Assembly: GCA_041908765.1 (NCBI GenBank)
Contig: JAYREU010000024.1
Span: forward strand, 1-20,672
Direction: 5' to 3'
Length of the DNA: 20,672 nucleotides
Origin: CAYUST01 sp041908765
GTDB taxonomy: Bacteria > Patescibacteriota > Gracilibacteria > Absconditabacterales > Absconditicoccaceae
Shown: positions 6,809 to 14,669 of the stretch, piece after piece
Numbering within the stretch: the first letter of the stretch is position 1
Layout: every line of letters starts with the position of its first letter
Translations under genes and position numbers: made by a program
Notes under the pieces: generated by a model
What the model saw: the letters and a program-made list of their open reading frames with translations, nothing else
What the model was told of the DNA's origin: nothing
Database searches by the model: none

Positions 6809-8908
6809 CTAGCAACGCAGGAGCGGAACCGAACCATAGTCGCCGTCAAGGCAGTCCCAGTAGAAACTCTGAATGTCATTGAGACAAAACACAAAAGAAC
6901 GAATACCAATACTATTTTCATTTAATTGTCAATATTTATCTCATTCTTTATTTGTACTGTATTCACTGTTCAACCGCTCTCGTCCAAGCGCACCTTTCAG
7001 ATACATATATGCTTTGACTACTTGTTGATCACTTCTGCTAGCAGCATTGTAAGTGATGTTTAATTTATTCGCGAGTGATTGGAGAATCTTGTCGGTATAC
7101 GCTTTGGTTTGTCGCATATAGCCTTTGGCGTAGCAGTCAGTATCCAACTGTTGTTTCCAAATTGATTTTTGCTGATCGATAGTATTTTTGTAGATGCAGT
7201 CTTGAGTCCTTGTCGAATTTGTAGTAGGCATGAGATACTTGTCCGTGTATTGTTTGTAGTCATTCTTCCCGCTTTCGTACTCTCCTTGCTTCATGCCTTC
7301 AGTACGGAGATAGGCATGACGACATTGCACTTTTGCATCGACAAACTCGGTGTAGGTGTCTCCGTGTTCGTCCACTCAGAGCCTGAGAAACGCAGGATCT
7401 TGGAGGAGGCTATCACAGGCATCTCGAAAATTATTTCCATCTGGAAGTTTTTCGTCTGGTCGCTGTGCGCGGAGGGCAAGTTGGTGTTGCCTGAGTGCAC
7501 CAGGTATAGGTAGTGTTTCAATTTGGCTTACACCTTTTGCTGATGGAGATAGCGTCGTAGCTTTGAGGTAGACCTGCTCTCCGATGTGCTCGAGCTTGGG
7601 AAGATCGACATGAAATGCATCATAGAGCTCAGCGAAGCCACCTATACTTGTCAAAGAAGCATACGAGAGTGGTTGTGTCGCTGTATCTTTGAAAGATCCA
7701 GCTATGTGAGTGATCTGATCTTTACAACTTTGCGGTATGCGCGTCAGATCCAAGGTGATATGCGGAATCTTGCAGAGTTGCTCCACCTCTGCTAACGAAG
7801 TTGTTGTCGGTAGAAGCAATGGCGATTGCACCCCGAATAAGAGGGTTTGTCCTGCAAGATGTTTTTCTATCATAGCACGCATATTTCCTGCTACTGACAC
7901 GGTACCGTCGCTTCGCAAGACCTCATTCTGTTGATCACATGCCCCATCCCAGTCTGCTACCGTGGTGATAGGATAGGTAGTTTTCAATCGCCCTAGCATT
8001 GCACACATCTGTAGGAAGTTCTTTTGGTTCTTGTTCACCAAGTCTTGATTTGCATATCATTTTCGTTGGACGATTTGCTTGTTTTGGGGAGTGTACCCGA
8101 TCGTATATATTGATTTTCCATCAGCAGTTCTGACTGATCGCACTTTGAGTTTCCCTGCTTTGACTTGATCTCGAGTACCCGAACCACCGACGCAGTGTGA
8201 CATTTGGTTACCTTCATCGGCAAGTTGGTCAGCAGTGATCAGTTCGACCAGCTGATGATGTCAGAAATCATTGAGAAGTAGTGGGGGAAGGTCGCTGAGC
8301 GTTAACAATTTCTGATTTCTCTCGGTGATGGTCTGTGCATTCTCAGTATGTAGGAAGAATCGCTCCTGGATAGGTGCAGCATGCACAAAATCTGACATTT
8401 TTTTCTCCAGTCGTTGCGCATCGTTTTGTTTGATCAGTGCACAACGATCTAGGACGTCCTCCTGAGTGTAGCTAATTTGAGGTATCCCCTTACGCTGTTT
8501 GTCATAGAGCTCATGAAGATGTTTCTGTTTTTCAGTCTGTAATTGTTTGAGTGCACGTAGTCTCACGAAATCATCACGTAGATCATCAATCATGCGGACA
8601 ATTTCATCAGCAAGTTGTTTATCAGTATTGATTCTCTTGGGGGAACTCGCGAAATAGTACTCGAGTTTGCGTATGATAGCTCTACTGGAAAGAGTTGGTG
8701 CTACTTGCTGTATAGCTTGCGTTATCGTATCTCCATATGTTTCAATGAACGTATGACACTCCTCTCCACGGCGTTCCTTGGTGACTTGGAGAAGTTGTGC
8801 AGTGGTTATTTTTTGTTGCTTGGTTTGCTTTGGGGTTGCGTAAAATATATCTGAAGTACCTTCAGGTCACTGAGTAATAGGTGATGCAGTAGAGTTTTCT
8901 TCGTTCAT
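6809..8908 (-). CDS. PcfJ-like protein
   Basis: The frame is continuous for 699 residues in code 25 (ATG 8908, TAG 6809-6811), with TGA codons at 8867, 8261, 8057, 7376, 6941 and 6929. Residues 1 to about 220 are polar and helical, with a Q/K/E-rich stretch. About 225-300 carry the PcfJ signature: LADEGNQMSHCVGG (H238-C239-V240), then KVRSVR, TIGY and QIVQRKGYANQD, matching the usual order of HCV, an R-rich strand, TIE and a Q-x-rGxxN strand. The C-terminal 45 residues after TGA 6941 are rich in N, Y, W, S and C and end in SVPLLRC. PcfJ was named from enterococcal conjugative plasmid pCF10; its biochemical role is not settled, so none is assigned. It lies just upstream of the mntA promoter and downstream of the trxA terminator. 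Confidence 0.78.
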
Positions 8909-8975
8909 CCACCCAAGATAAATAAATCACGTATTAAGTATATGGACTTACCTAGAGAAAGTCAAAAAATATTAC

Positions 8976-9002
8976 GAAAAAAGCCCCCTTATCGGAGGCT
9001 TA
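8976..9002 (-). terminator. Rho-independent terminator after trxA
   Basis: On the minus strand AAGCCTCC, loop GATA, then the pairing arm GGGGGCTT is followed by a run of six T. It lies 23 bases beyond the thioredoxin stop and separates trxA from the PcfJ-like gene. Confidence 0.75.
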
Positions 9003-9025
9003 TAAAGTTCATCTATATCTTGAAA

Positions 9026-9358
9026 CTACCCAATATACTTCTCCACTATCGCCTCTACCTGCGCAGGAGGCAAGACGCCAATGAATTGATCGACACCTGC
9101 ACCATTTTTGAAGAAATTTACTTGCGGGATGCTTCTGATATTGTAGGTCATAGCGAGGTTTTGGTTGCCCGGTTGGTCAACATCTACTTTGAGCAAAAGC
9201 ACCGTATCAGGGTACTTTTCAGCTACTTGATGGAGCACTGGTCAGAGCATACGGCATGGTCCACACCACTCTGCCCAAAAATCAGCGATGATCAACACAT
9301 CTGGCGTCGCTAATGCAGCTGCAAATTCTTCTTCAGTGGTAATATCGATAGTTGCCAT
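9026..9358 (-). CDS. trxA: Thioredoxin
   Basis: This is a small cytoplasmic dithiol-disulfide reductase that reduces protein disulfides after its own reduction by thioredoxin reductase. The protein has 110 residues, the normal length. It shows VLIIADFWAEWCGPCRML with the redox pair C32/C35 (WCGPC), then VDVDQPGNQNLA, the cis-proline strand RSIPQVNFFKNG, and the C-terminal helix. The glycine after CRML is encoded by TGA. ATG 9358 is the only sensible start. It is followed by a terminator, so it is probably a single-gene unit or the last gene after the small upstream gene. Confidence 0.95.
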
Positions 9359-9397
9359 AAAAATCAAATAGTCAAATAAACAAATAGAACAGCAAAC

Positions 9398-9448
9398 CGG
9401 TTCCCCCTTTTAGAAAGGGGGTGGCGAGTGCAACGAGCCGGGGGATTA
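9398..9448 (-). repeat. GC-rich double-hairpin intergenic repeat, copy B
   Basis: Read on the minus strand this is AATAATCCCCCGGCTCGTTG, then CACTCGCCAC and a CCCCCTTTCTAAAAGGGGG hairpin, the same order as copies at 4399-4447 and 14564-14613. It lies between the small unknown gene and trxA and may act as a terminator for the former. Confidence 0.7.
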
Positions 9449-9488
9449 TTTATAGCCACAAGAGCTGGGTAACAAAATCTGAAAAGAT

Positions 9489-9758
9489 CTAATGTTCGAA
9501 ATAGAGAGCAGAAACTATTCTTTTGAGCAATCTAATAATTTTCATACCGAGCTCTACGAAGCCTTTGACAGCGATGACTTCAAAGTGTTCGAGTTTTTGG
9601 AGGCCTGCTTTGAGGGAGATGAGGAATTTGTTGGAATTGATCTCGAGGACTACTTCGTGTACTGACTCAGAAATAGCAGTGAAGGTGGCTTTGATATACT
9701 CGAAATCATATGTTCTCGTCACGGGCTGTGTCTGAGAGAATAGTCTAAGTTGTTGCAT
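9489..9758 (-). CDS. Small protein of unknown function
   Basis: The protein has 89 residues (ATG 9758, TAG 9489-9491; an upstream in-frame TTG at 9767 is an alternative start). It has no TGA codons. It looks like a small alpha/beta protein: RTYDFEYIKATFTAIS, then SVHEVVLEINSNKFLISLKAGLQKL, and a basic, hydrophobic C-terminus GMKIIRLLKRIVSALYF that could lie along the membrane. No motif was recognised. It is followed by repeat copy B and then trxA in the same direction. Confidence 0.5.
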   Translation of the reverse strand: MQQLRLFSQTQPVTRTYDFEYIKATFTAISESVHEVVLEINSNKFLISLKAGLQKLEHFEVIAVKGFVELGMKIIRLLKRIVSALYFEH

Positions 9759-9943
9759 GACGCACAAGATAAGGAGATAAAGCCAGTGAAACCAAGAACA
9801 TCGTATCTGAACGTTGCAGTTCTATGAGTTTATTTGATGAAAACAAGAGACAAAAGTAAAAAATTTATCTAGTAACTTCGTCTTTATTTTTCTAGAAAGA
9901 TTATTATTATTTTTGGAGTTCATTTTGGCTTCATATTACTGGC

Positions 9944-10717
9944 ATGAGAAATACCCAACTACAACAAGTGATCAAAAGGTTGCTCAAATGGAGGAAAAAA
10001 ATCATCTATAGCACACCACTCAAAGCGATGATTGCAGAGGTGCTCGGTGATGAATATACCGACACCAAAGCATATAAATTTTTGTATTATCTCAAAAATA
10101 GAGGCTATTTGATGCCCATCAAGAAGGATATCTTTTTCGTCAAACTACCCGAGGATTTCATAGCTGAAAGCTTGGTGCTCGAAGACTACTATTGGGATAT
10201 CTTACATCAACACTGCACGCACAACTTGGGAAAAAAACGATATATAGGCTGACTCGTTGCACTCGAACTCCAACGCAACAATAGAGAAATTCCTGAGTCA
10301 CTCCAAATCGTTAATCCTACCAAACAAGCCAAAGAAACTATCGTCACCGGCAAACATGTCTTATTCAAAAAATATACCACCAAAACCACTAATCATTATG
10401 CACGCTTCGAAAAATGGACCACCAAAGTGAAAATTGGCAAACATAGCTTCCCCGTAGCTAATCTTGAGCTTGCACTCTTGGAGACTTTATATAATTATGA
10501 CAGCACTAGCGCCGTCTATGCAAGGGAAGCAGTGAAAAAAGTGCTCAAGAAGATCTCACCACAACGTTTACCTATGTTCGAACAGATTATCAAATTAGGG
10601 AAGCATCATAGTAGCATCAATAGATTATATAAACTTGCCAAAACACTCAACCCCCCGCTTGCGGAATGATTGGGAGAGGTGATCAAGAGAAATAGTTTCT
10701 TTTTGGATGTTGAGTAG
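9944..10717 (+). CDS. AbiEi-like winged-helix protein (orphan antitoxin-like regulator)
   Basis: The protein has 257 residues with TGA=Gly at 10250 and 10667 (TAG 10715-10717). The N-terminal third reads as a winged helix (KAYKFLYYLKNRGYLMPIKKDIFFV). The middle has YIGGLVALELQ, LQIVNPTKQ and VTGKHVLFKKY, followed by FPVANLELALLETLYNYD, the order seen in AbiEi-type antitoxins (YxxGxxSALxxHG, then a VSDPERTLLD-like segment). AbiEi proteins repress their operon and pair with an AbiEii nucleotidyltransferase toxin, but no AbiEii gene is adjacent; the next gene is pyrG, 23 bases downstream. It may be a stand-alone regulator. The family call rests on pattern only. Confidence 0.6.
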
Positions 10718-10740
10718 GGTTTTTATCTTTCCCTGTGCAG

Positions 10741-12341
10741 ATGCGTTTTTTGTTTGTTACGTGAGGAGTAATTTCATGAATCGGAAAAGGCATCGTCGCA
10801 GCATCCATAGGTAAACTTCTCAAACAGGCCTGACATTCCGTCACCCTGATCAAACTTGACCCCTATTTGCAAATAGATGCGGGTACTATGTCCCCGTATG
10901 AGCACGGTGAAGTCTTTGTGACGCAAGATGGCTACGAAACAGATCTAGACCTCGGACACTACGAAAGATTTCTCAATCAATCCCTCTCGAGAACTTCTTC
11001 TATCACGTCGTGATATATTTTTCAACGTATCATCACCAAAGAAAGACGTGGTGATTATTTGGGCGAAACGGTGCAAGTAGTGCCACACGTGACCAACGAA
11101 ATCAAAGAGCTCCTCATCCAGGCGAGCGCTTGAGCAGACGTCACTATCGTAGAAGTCGGTGGAACAATCGGTGATATCGAATGACCACACTTCATCGAGG
11201 CAATCAGACAATTGAGGAAAGATATAGGTAGGGAGCATACGATGTACGTCCATGTAGCACCACTCCTCTATCTCGACTATTCTGGAGAAGTGAAAACCAA
11301 ACCTATTCAACACTCGGTGAGGGAACTCACGAGATTGGGTATTCAGCCAGATATGATTATCTGTAGAACAAAAGTCCCACTCACGAGCGCTATCAAAGAA
11401 AAAATTTCACTCTTCTGTGATACTGAACCGCAATAGTGATCGAAGGCAAAGATGCACAAAGTATCTACGAGGTACCACAATTGCTGCAAGATCAAGAAGT
11501 AGATCTCCTCGTACAAAAAAGATTGTGACTTGATGTCCATACAGCTGACTTGACTGAGCGAAATCAACGTGTTGCTCATTTTTTGCATCCTACCAATACC
11601 CTCATCATCGGTATCATAGGCAAATATGCACAGTTGCAAGACTCCTACCTGAGTGTCATAGAAGCCCTCAAACATGCTGGCGCAGCATACATCACCAAAA
11701 TACAGCTCCATCGAATACAGGCCGAAGCATTCGAAGATAAAGCACAACGACCCAAACTCTGCCAAGAACTTGATGGATTAGTCATCCCTGGATGATTTGG
11801 CAAAAGAGGTATGGAAGGGAAAATCCTCGCTGCACAATTCGCGAGAGAAAATAATATGCCTTTTTTGGGACTGTGCTTGGGATTACAAATGGCAGTGATC
11901 GAGTATGCAAGACATGTATGTGGCTTACCACATGCACATACCATTGAAGCAGAACCAGAGTGTTTGGACCCCGTCATAAGTCGAATGCCTGGACAATCTG
12001 ACACCCAAGAGAAATGAGCTACCATGCGTTTGGGCGCCTACACTGCCGACTTACTCCCTGGATCTCGTGTAGCAGAACTCTATCAAGCACCGCAAGCGAC
12101 CGAAAGACATAGACATAGATGCGAAGTCAATCCCGCTTACTATGATCTCCTCACCCAAAAAGGTTTGGTACTTAGTTGAAAAGACCACACCTTGTGATTG
12201 GTAGAATATATTGAACTAGCAGATCATCCCTTTTTCGTGGCAACGCAAGCACATCCCGAATTTCTCTCAAGACTCGATGCTCCACATCCTTTATTTACAG
12301 GATTTGTACAAGCTGCACAACAGAGAAAAAATCTTACGTAA
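10741..12341 (+). CDS. pyrG: CTP synthase, with a one-base frameshift
   Basis: The enzyme converts UTP, ATP and glutamine to CTP, the last step of pyrimidine nucleotide synthesis. The N-terminal synthetase domain is textbook: FVTGGVISGIGKG, LDPYLQIDAGTMSPYEHGE, ETDLDLGHYERF, VEVGGTIGDIEG. The C-terminal glutaminase domain has VIPGGFGKRGMEGK, the nucleophile elbow FLGLCLGLQ (Cys codon 11874-11876) and AHPEF with the His-Glu of the triad. At least 11 conserved glycines are encoded by TGA. At 11431-11436 the frame breaks: ...DTEPQ meets TAG 11434-11436, while ...VIEGKDAQSIYEVPQLL continues from GTG 11436 in the -1 frame. Together the parts give about 533 residues, normal length, so one base has been lost or miscalled. 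The stop TAA overlaps the convergent next gene by 8 bases. Confidence 0.93.
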
Positions 12342-13695
12342 TAGGCTTTTGTGCCGTCAATACCTTTCTTGCTTGTTTATCTAGAGGAAATAATTCTCGC
12401 ATATTTTTGGATTGATACTGTGTTGCAATCCAACGAAGGTGTTGTATCGTACTCCCCGCACTTAGTTCCATCAGGTAATCTTTGAGATAGATCAAAAAAG
12501 CCTCATAATTGATATATATCACTCATCAGGTCACATGACACATGGGCTGACGACCAGTTTGCGTAAGTGTATGATAAAATTCTGTTTTTTGATACGTATT
12601 TTTGGAAACAAGTTGAGCAACTTTCTCTTTTTTTTCATTAATTTTTTGTGGATCAAACGTGACATCAAAAAATCCTACTTTTCACAGTGATGGCGTATAC
12701 ACTATCATATCTACCCCATACTCTTTGTCATCATAATTGGAGGCACGCTTGACGATCACTTGTTCTCCCAATATATGTTGGAAATAATCCGCTACCAACA
12801 TTTCTCTCAATAAAATTGCTCCTTCAAATGGACTTGCACCATATACTTTTTGAACGTCTTGATAATGTTTGTGTTGCTTGATCATAGTTGCGTCCTGCAT
12901 TCTATAGCAATAGGACTCTGCGATATGTTGCATCCAGCGATTTGTATAGTCAGGAATATGTGGCGCAATTGCTGCATAAATAGCAGTATTATATTTTCTT
13001 TGCGTATCTGTAAATACCAAAGGACGTTTAGCTAAGACATCAGGATGTAAACGCAACGTTTGTGCTAATTGCATATACACTTGCAGTTGTACTCACAATA
13101 TTTCTCTCTCCTGTTGTCGTACAAACAAAGGAGGAATCACGCCCAACAACTCCATACTTCTCCAATACCCCGGAAGTTCTGCCAAGTTCCTAGGCGGAGG
13201 AATCAAAGCAATTTGCTCCATGAGATACGCATGAGTCTTGACTGCCGGTGGTATGACCAGACATTTTTGATCTTCTGTCATGAGAGCTCCTTTTCCCCAC
13301 AAAACTGAGGTAAGCAAAAAAGTATAGAGTGCTTTATCTACTTTGGCTATTTGATTACTCTCCAGATGACCTTCAATTGATTTGCGATACCCATGAGTAG
13401 GAAGCATATTTCTCACTGATGAACGCCAGAGGGCTATGACCGCATCTCTGCGCTCTTGAATCAGTTCCTGCAAATACGAAGTGGGTGTCGGGTGGGGAAA
13501 TTTCTCTTGTCCTTTGGCAAGCGTACGATAAATACGCTTGGCGGTCTTTTGCGTATATATTTGTGAAGGGAGAGGAAACTGATCACATACTTCCAACAGA
13601 GAATGCTGTCCAGGAATGTGCACATGAGGTGAACTGACCTCATATCCCTGCACTTCATCGTTTGCTATCTCATTTGTTGGCTCACGTAGATCCAT
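12334..13695 (-). CDS. Uncharacterised protein, possible PD-(D/E)xK-like core
   Basis: The protein has 453 residues (ATG 13695, TAA 12334-12336), with TGA=Gly at 13093, 12682, 12526 and 12523. The first 320 residues are mainly helical, with no motif I recognise. Near the C-terminus, VIVKRASNYDDKEYGVDMIV followed by GKVGFFDVTFDPQK (about 313-351) has the shape of a restriction-endonuclease-like core: a first strand ending in GVD (D329), then a second strand with D344-x-T346 where E-x-K is usual. The lysine is missing, so activity is doubtful. A near-consensus promoter lies 24 bases upstream. It converges on pyrG with an 8-base overlap. Confidence 0.7.
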
Positions 13696-13718
13696 GAAGT
13701 ATCCTGAATAAATGGCTT

Positions 13719-13746
13719 TTTATAGTCAAATACATATTTTTGTCAA
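13719..13746 (-). promoter_or_regulatory. Strong promoter for the 453-residue unknown gene
   Basis: On the minus strand a perfect -35 TTGACA (13746-13741) and -10 TATAAA (13724-13719) are separated by 16 bases. The expected start is near 13711, about 16 bases before the ATG at 13695. Confidence 0.7.
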
Positions 13747-13770
13747 TAGAGAAAAAAGAGTGATATAATA

Positions 13771-13797
13771 TTGACATATTCAAATTAAAATTATAAT
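13771..13797 (+). promoter_or_regulatory. Rightward consensus promoter
   Basis: A perfect -35 TTGACA (13771-13776) and a perfect -10 TATAAT (13792-13797) are separated by 15 bases, slightly short. It diverges from the leftward promoter 25 bases away and would transcribe the 13800-13950 stretch, which holds only a tiny ORF. Confidence 0.45.
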
Positions 13798-13827
13798 GAA
13801 CTATAGATTTATATATACTTCCCAACT

Positions 13828-13935
13828 ATGCACAACCTAATAGCAATCTCCCACAAGAAAGCTACACACCCAAACATCATTTTTTTCGAATGATTTAGGC
13901 CACATGTCTGGATGTATCGAGATTGCATCAGGTAG
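13828..13935 (+). CDS. Possible tiny ORF behind the rightward promoter
   Basis: The 35-residue ORF from ATG 13828 to TAG 13933-13935 contains one TGA=Gly (MHNLIAISHKK..., then FFEGFRPHVWMYRDCIR). It is the only open frame after the rightward promoter before the convergent gene ends at 13950. It could be a small peptide, a gene remnant or chance; a small RNA is equally possible. No family was recognised. Confidence 0.25.
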
Positions 13936-13949
13936 GTATGTATAAAATA

Positions 13950-14543
13950 TTAGTCCATATCTATACGCACCATTCCCTCTTTATCTGGGCTTCGAAGATA
14001 CGCGGTATATTTTTCCAAAGTCGGAGCTGTGTGGGGAAGAACAATTTCAGGTTGTTTGAAAATCACCGTCGTAGAAAAATGCATCTTGCTAATTTCTTCT
14101 TTGGCCAGACATTCATCAAGGTTACCTGAGAGAATAAGTTTTTTACAAGGGAGGCATGCATGGAACACCGTGGGTCCAAAGACCTCCATATTCTTGACTA
14201 AGACTACACGCTCTTCTAGATCATCAAGTCCAGCCACAGCAGCGAAAAATAAGGACTCATTACCACTCTCCAAGATAATCACTTGTGCGTCAGTCGTCAG
14301 GTCTTTCGCATCGGTCACATAGATCACCTTCGACTCCTCTCCCGCGATCTGCTCCATAAAGTTTTCCCTGGCCATAGGATAGGCGGTAAGAAAAAGGATC
14401 TTAGCGCCTTGGCGAAAGAGATCAGCTACGAGACAGACCGAGAAATGTGATCCCCCCGTCTTGTCACCGTAGGTAATTAAACAAGGAAGATCAGCTTCGT
14501 TGAAATGGACGTGGTGGTTGTTGAGGAGAATGTCGTTTTTCAT
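13950..14543 (-). CDS. Uncharacterised protein with a degenerate P-loop-like N-terminus
   Basis: The protein has 197 residues (ATG 14543, TAA 13950-13952) and has no TGA codons. The frame is open 12 codons further upstream, but that stretch runs into the GC-rich repeat, so I chose ATG 14543. The order of elements recalls a RecA-like NTPase: strand LPCLITYGDKTGGSHFSVCL (Walker A position about 26-33, with the lysine replaced), strand KILFLTAYP, strand AQVIILESG and strand ERVVLVKNME. With GDKTGGSH instead of GxxxxGKS it would bind nucleotide poorly if at all. No partner gene is evident. It sits downstream of the ABC transporter with repeats between. Confidence 0.65.
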   Translation of the reverse strand: MKNDILLNNHHVHFNEADLPCLITYGDKTGGSHFSVCLVADLFRQGAKILFLTAYPMARENFMEQIAGEESKVIYVTDAKDLTTDAQVIILESGNESLFFAAVAGLDDLEERVVLVKNMEVFGPTVFHACLPCKKLILSGNLDECLAKEEISKMHFSTTVIFKQPEIVLPHTAPTLEKYTAYLRSPDKEGMVRIDMD

Positions 14544-14563
14544 GGGAAGAGAAAGGAAATAAA

Positions 14564-14613
14564 TAACCCCCTGACTCACTTCGTGAGTCTGCCCCCCTTC
14601 ATAAGGGGGGAGC
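14564..14613 (+). repeat. GC-rich double-hairpin intergenic repeat, copy C
   Basis: The element is AATAACCCCCTG, a hairpin ACTCACTTCGTGAGT and a hairpin CCCCCCTTCATAAGGGGGG, the same two-hairpin layout as copies at 4399-4447 and 9398-9448. The second hairpin is perfect (6 bases plus TT/AA) and may stop leftward transcription after the ABC transporter. Confidence 0.7.
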
Positions 14614-14627
14614 TACTTGGCAACTAC

Positions 14628-14669
14628 TTCTGGATTCTGGATTCTTGTTTCTAGATTCTATTTTCGCTA
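14628..14669. repeat. TCTGGATTCT/TCTAGATTCT intergenic repeat
   Basis: The stretch TTCTGGATTCTGGATTCTTG followed by TTTCTAGATTCTATTTTCGC resembles the repeats at 4474-4507 and 18721-18775. As at 4400-4507, it sits directly beside a GC-rich double hairpin. Its end forms the stop region of the ABC transporter gene. Confidence 0.5.

Noticed and set aside
6627..6815. Minus-strand ORF with a hydrophobic translation (MTAFLVFVVFSWIYSN...)
   Set aside because: It overlaps mntA and the end of the PcfJ-like gene in another frame. The mntA frame carries a complete nucleotidyltransferase motif, so this is a shadow.
6815..6870. A GGTTCGGTTCC string on the minus strand, resembling a tRNA T-loop
   Set aside because: The flanking bases do not pair as a T-stem, there is no acceptor or anticodon arm, and the stretch is the coding 3' end of the PcfJ-like gene.
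6809..6943. Diversity-generating retroelement variable region at the end of the PcfJ-like gene
   Set aside because: The N/S/Y/W-rich tail prompted the idea, but there is no reverse transcriptase and no second template copy in the window.
8035..8223. 62-residue minus-strand ORF (MPMKVTKCHTAS...)
   Set aside because: It is out of frame within the PcfJ signature region, where the real frame reads HCVGG...TIGY...QRKGYAN.
8942..9313. 123-residue plus-strand ORF
   Set aside because: It is antisense to thioredoxin and its terminator; the thioredoxin frame has WCGPC and the correct length.
11431..11436. Programmed ribosomal frameshift in pyrG
   Set aside because: No slippery heptamer is seen at the join and pyrG is not known to be frameshift-regulated; a lost base is simpler.
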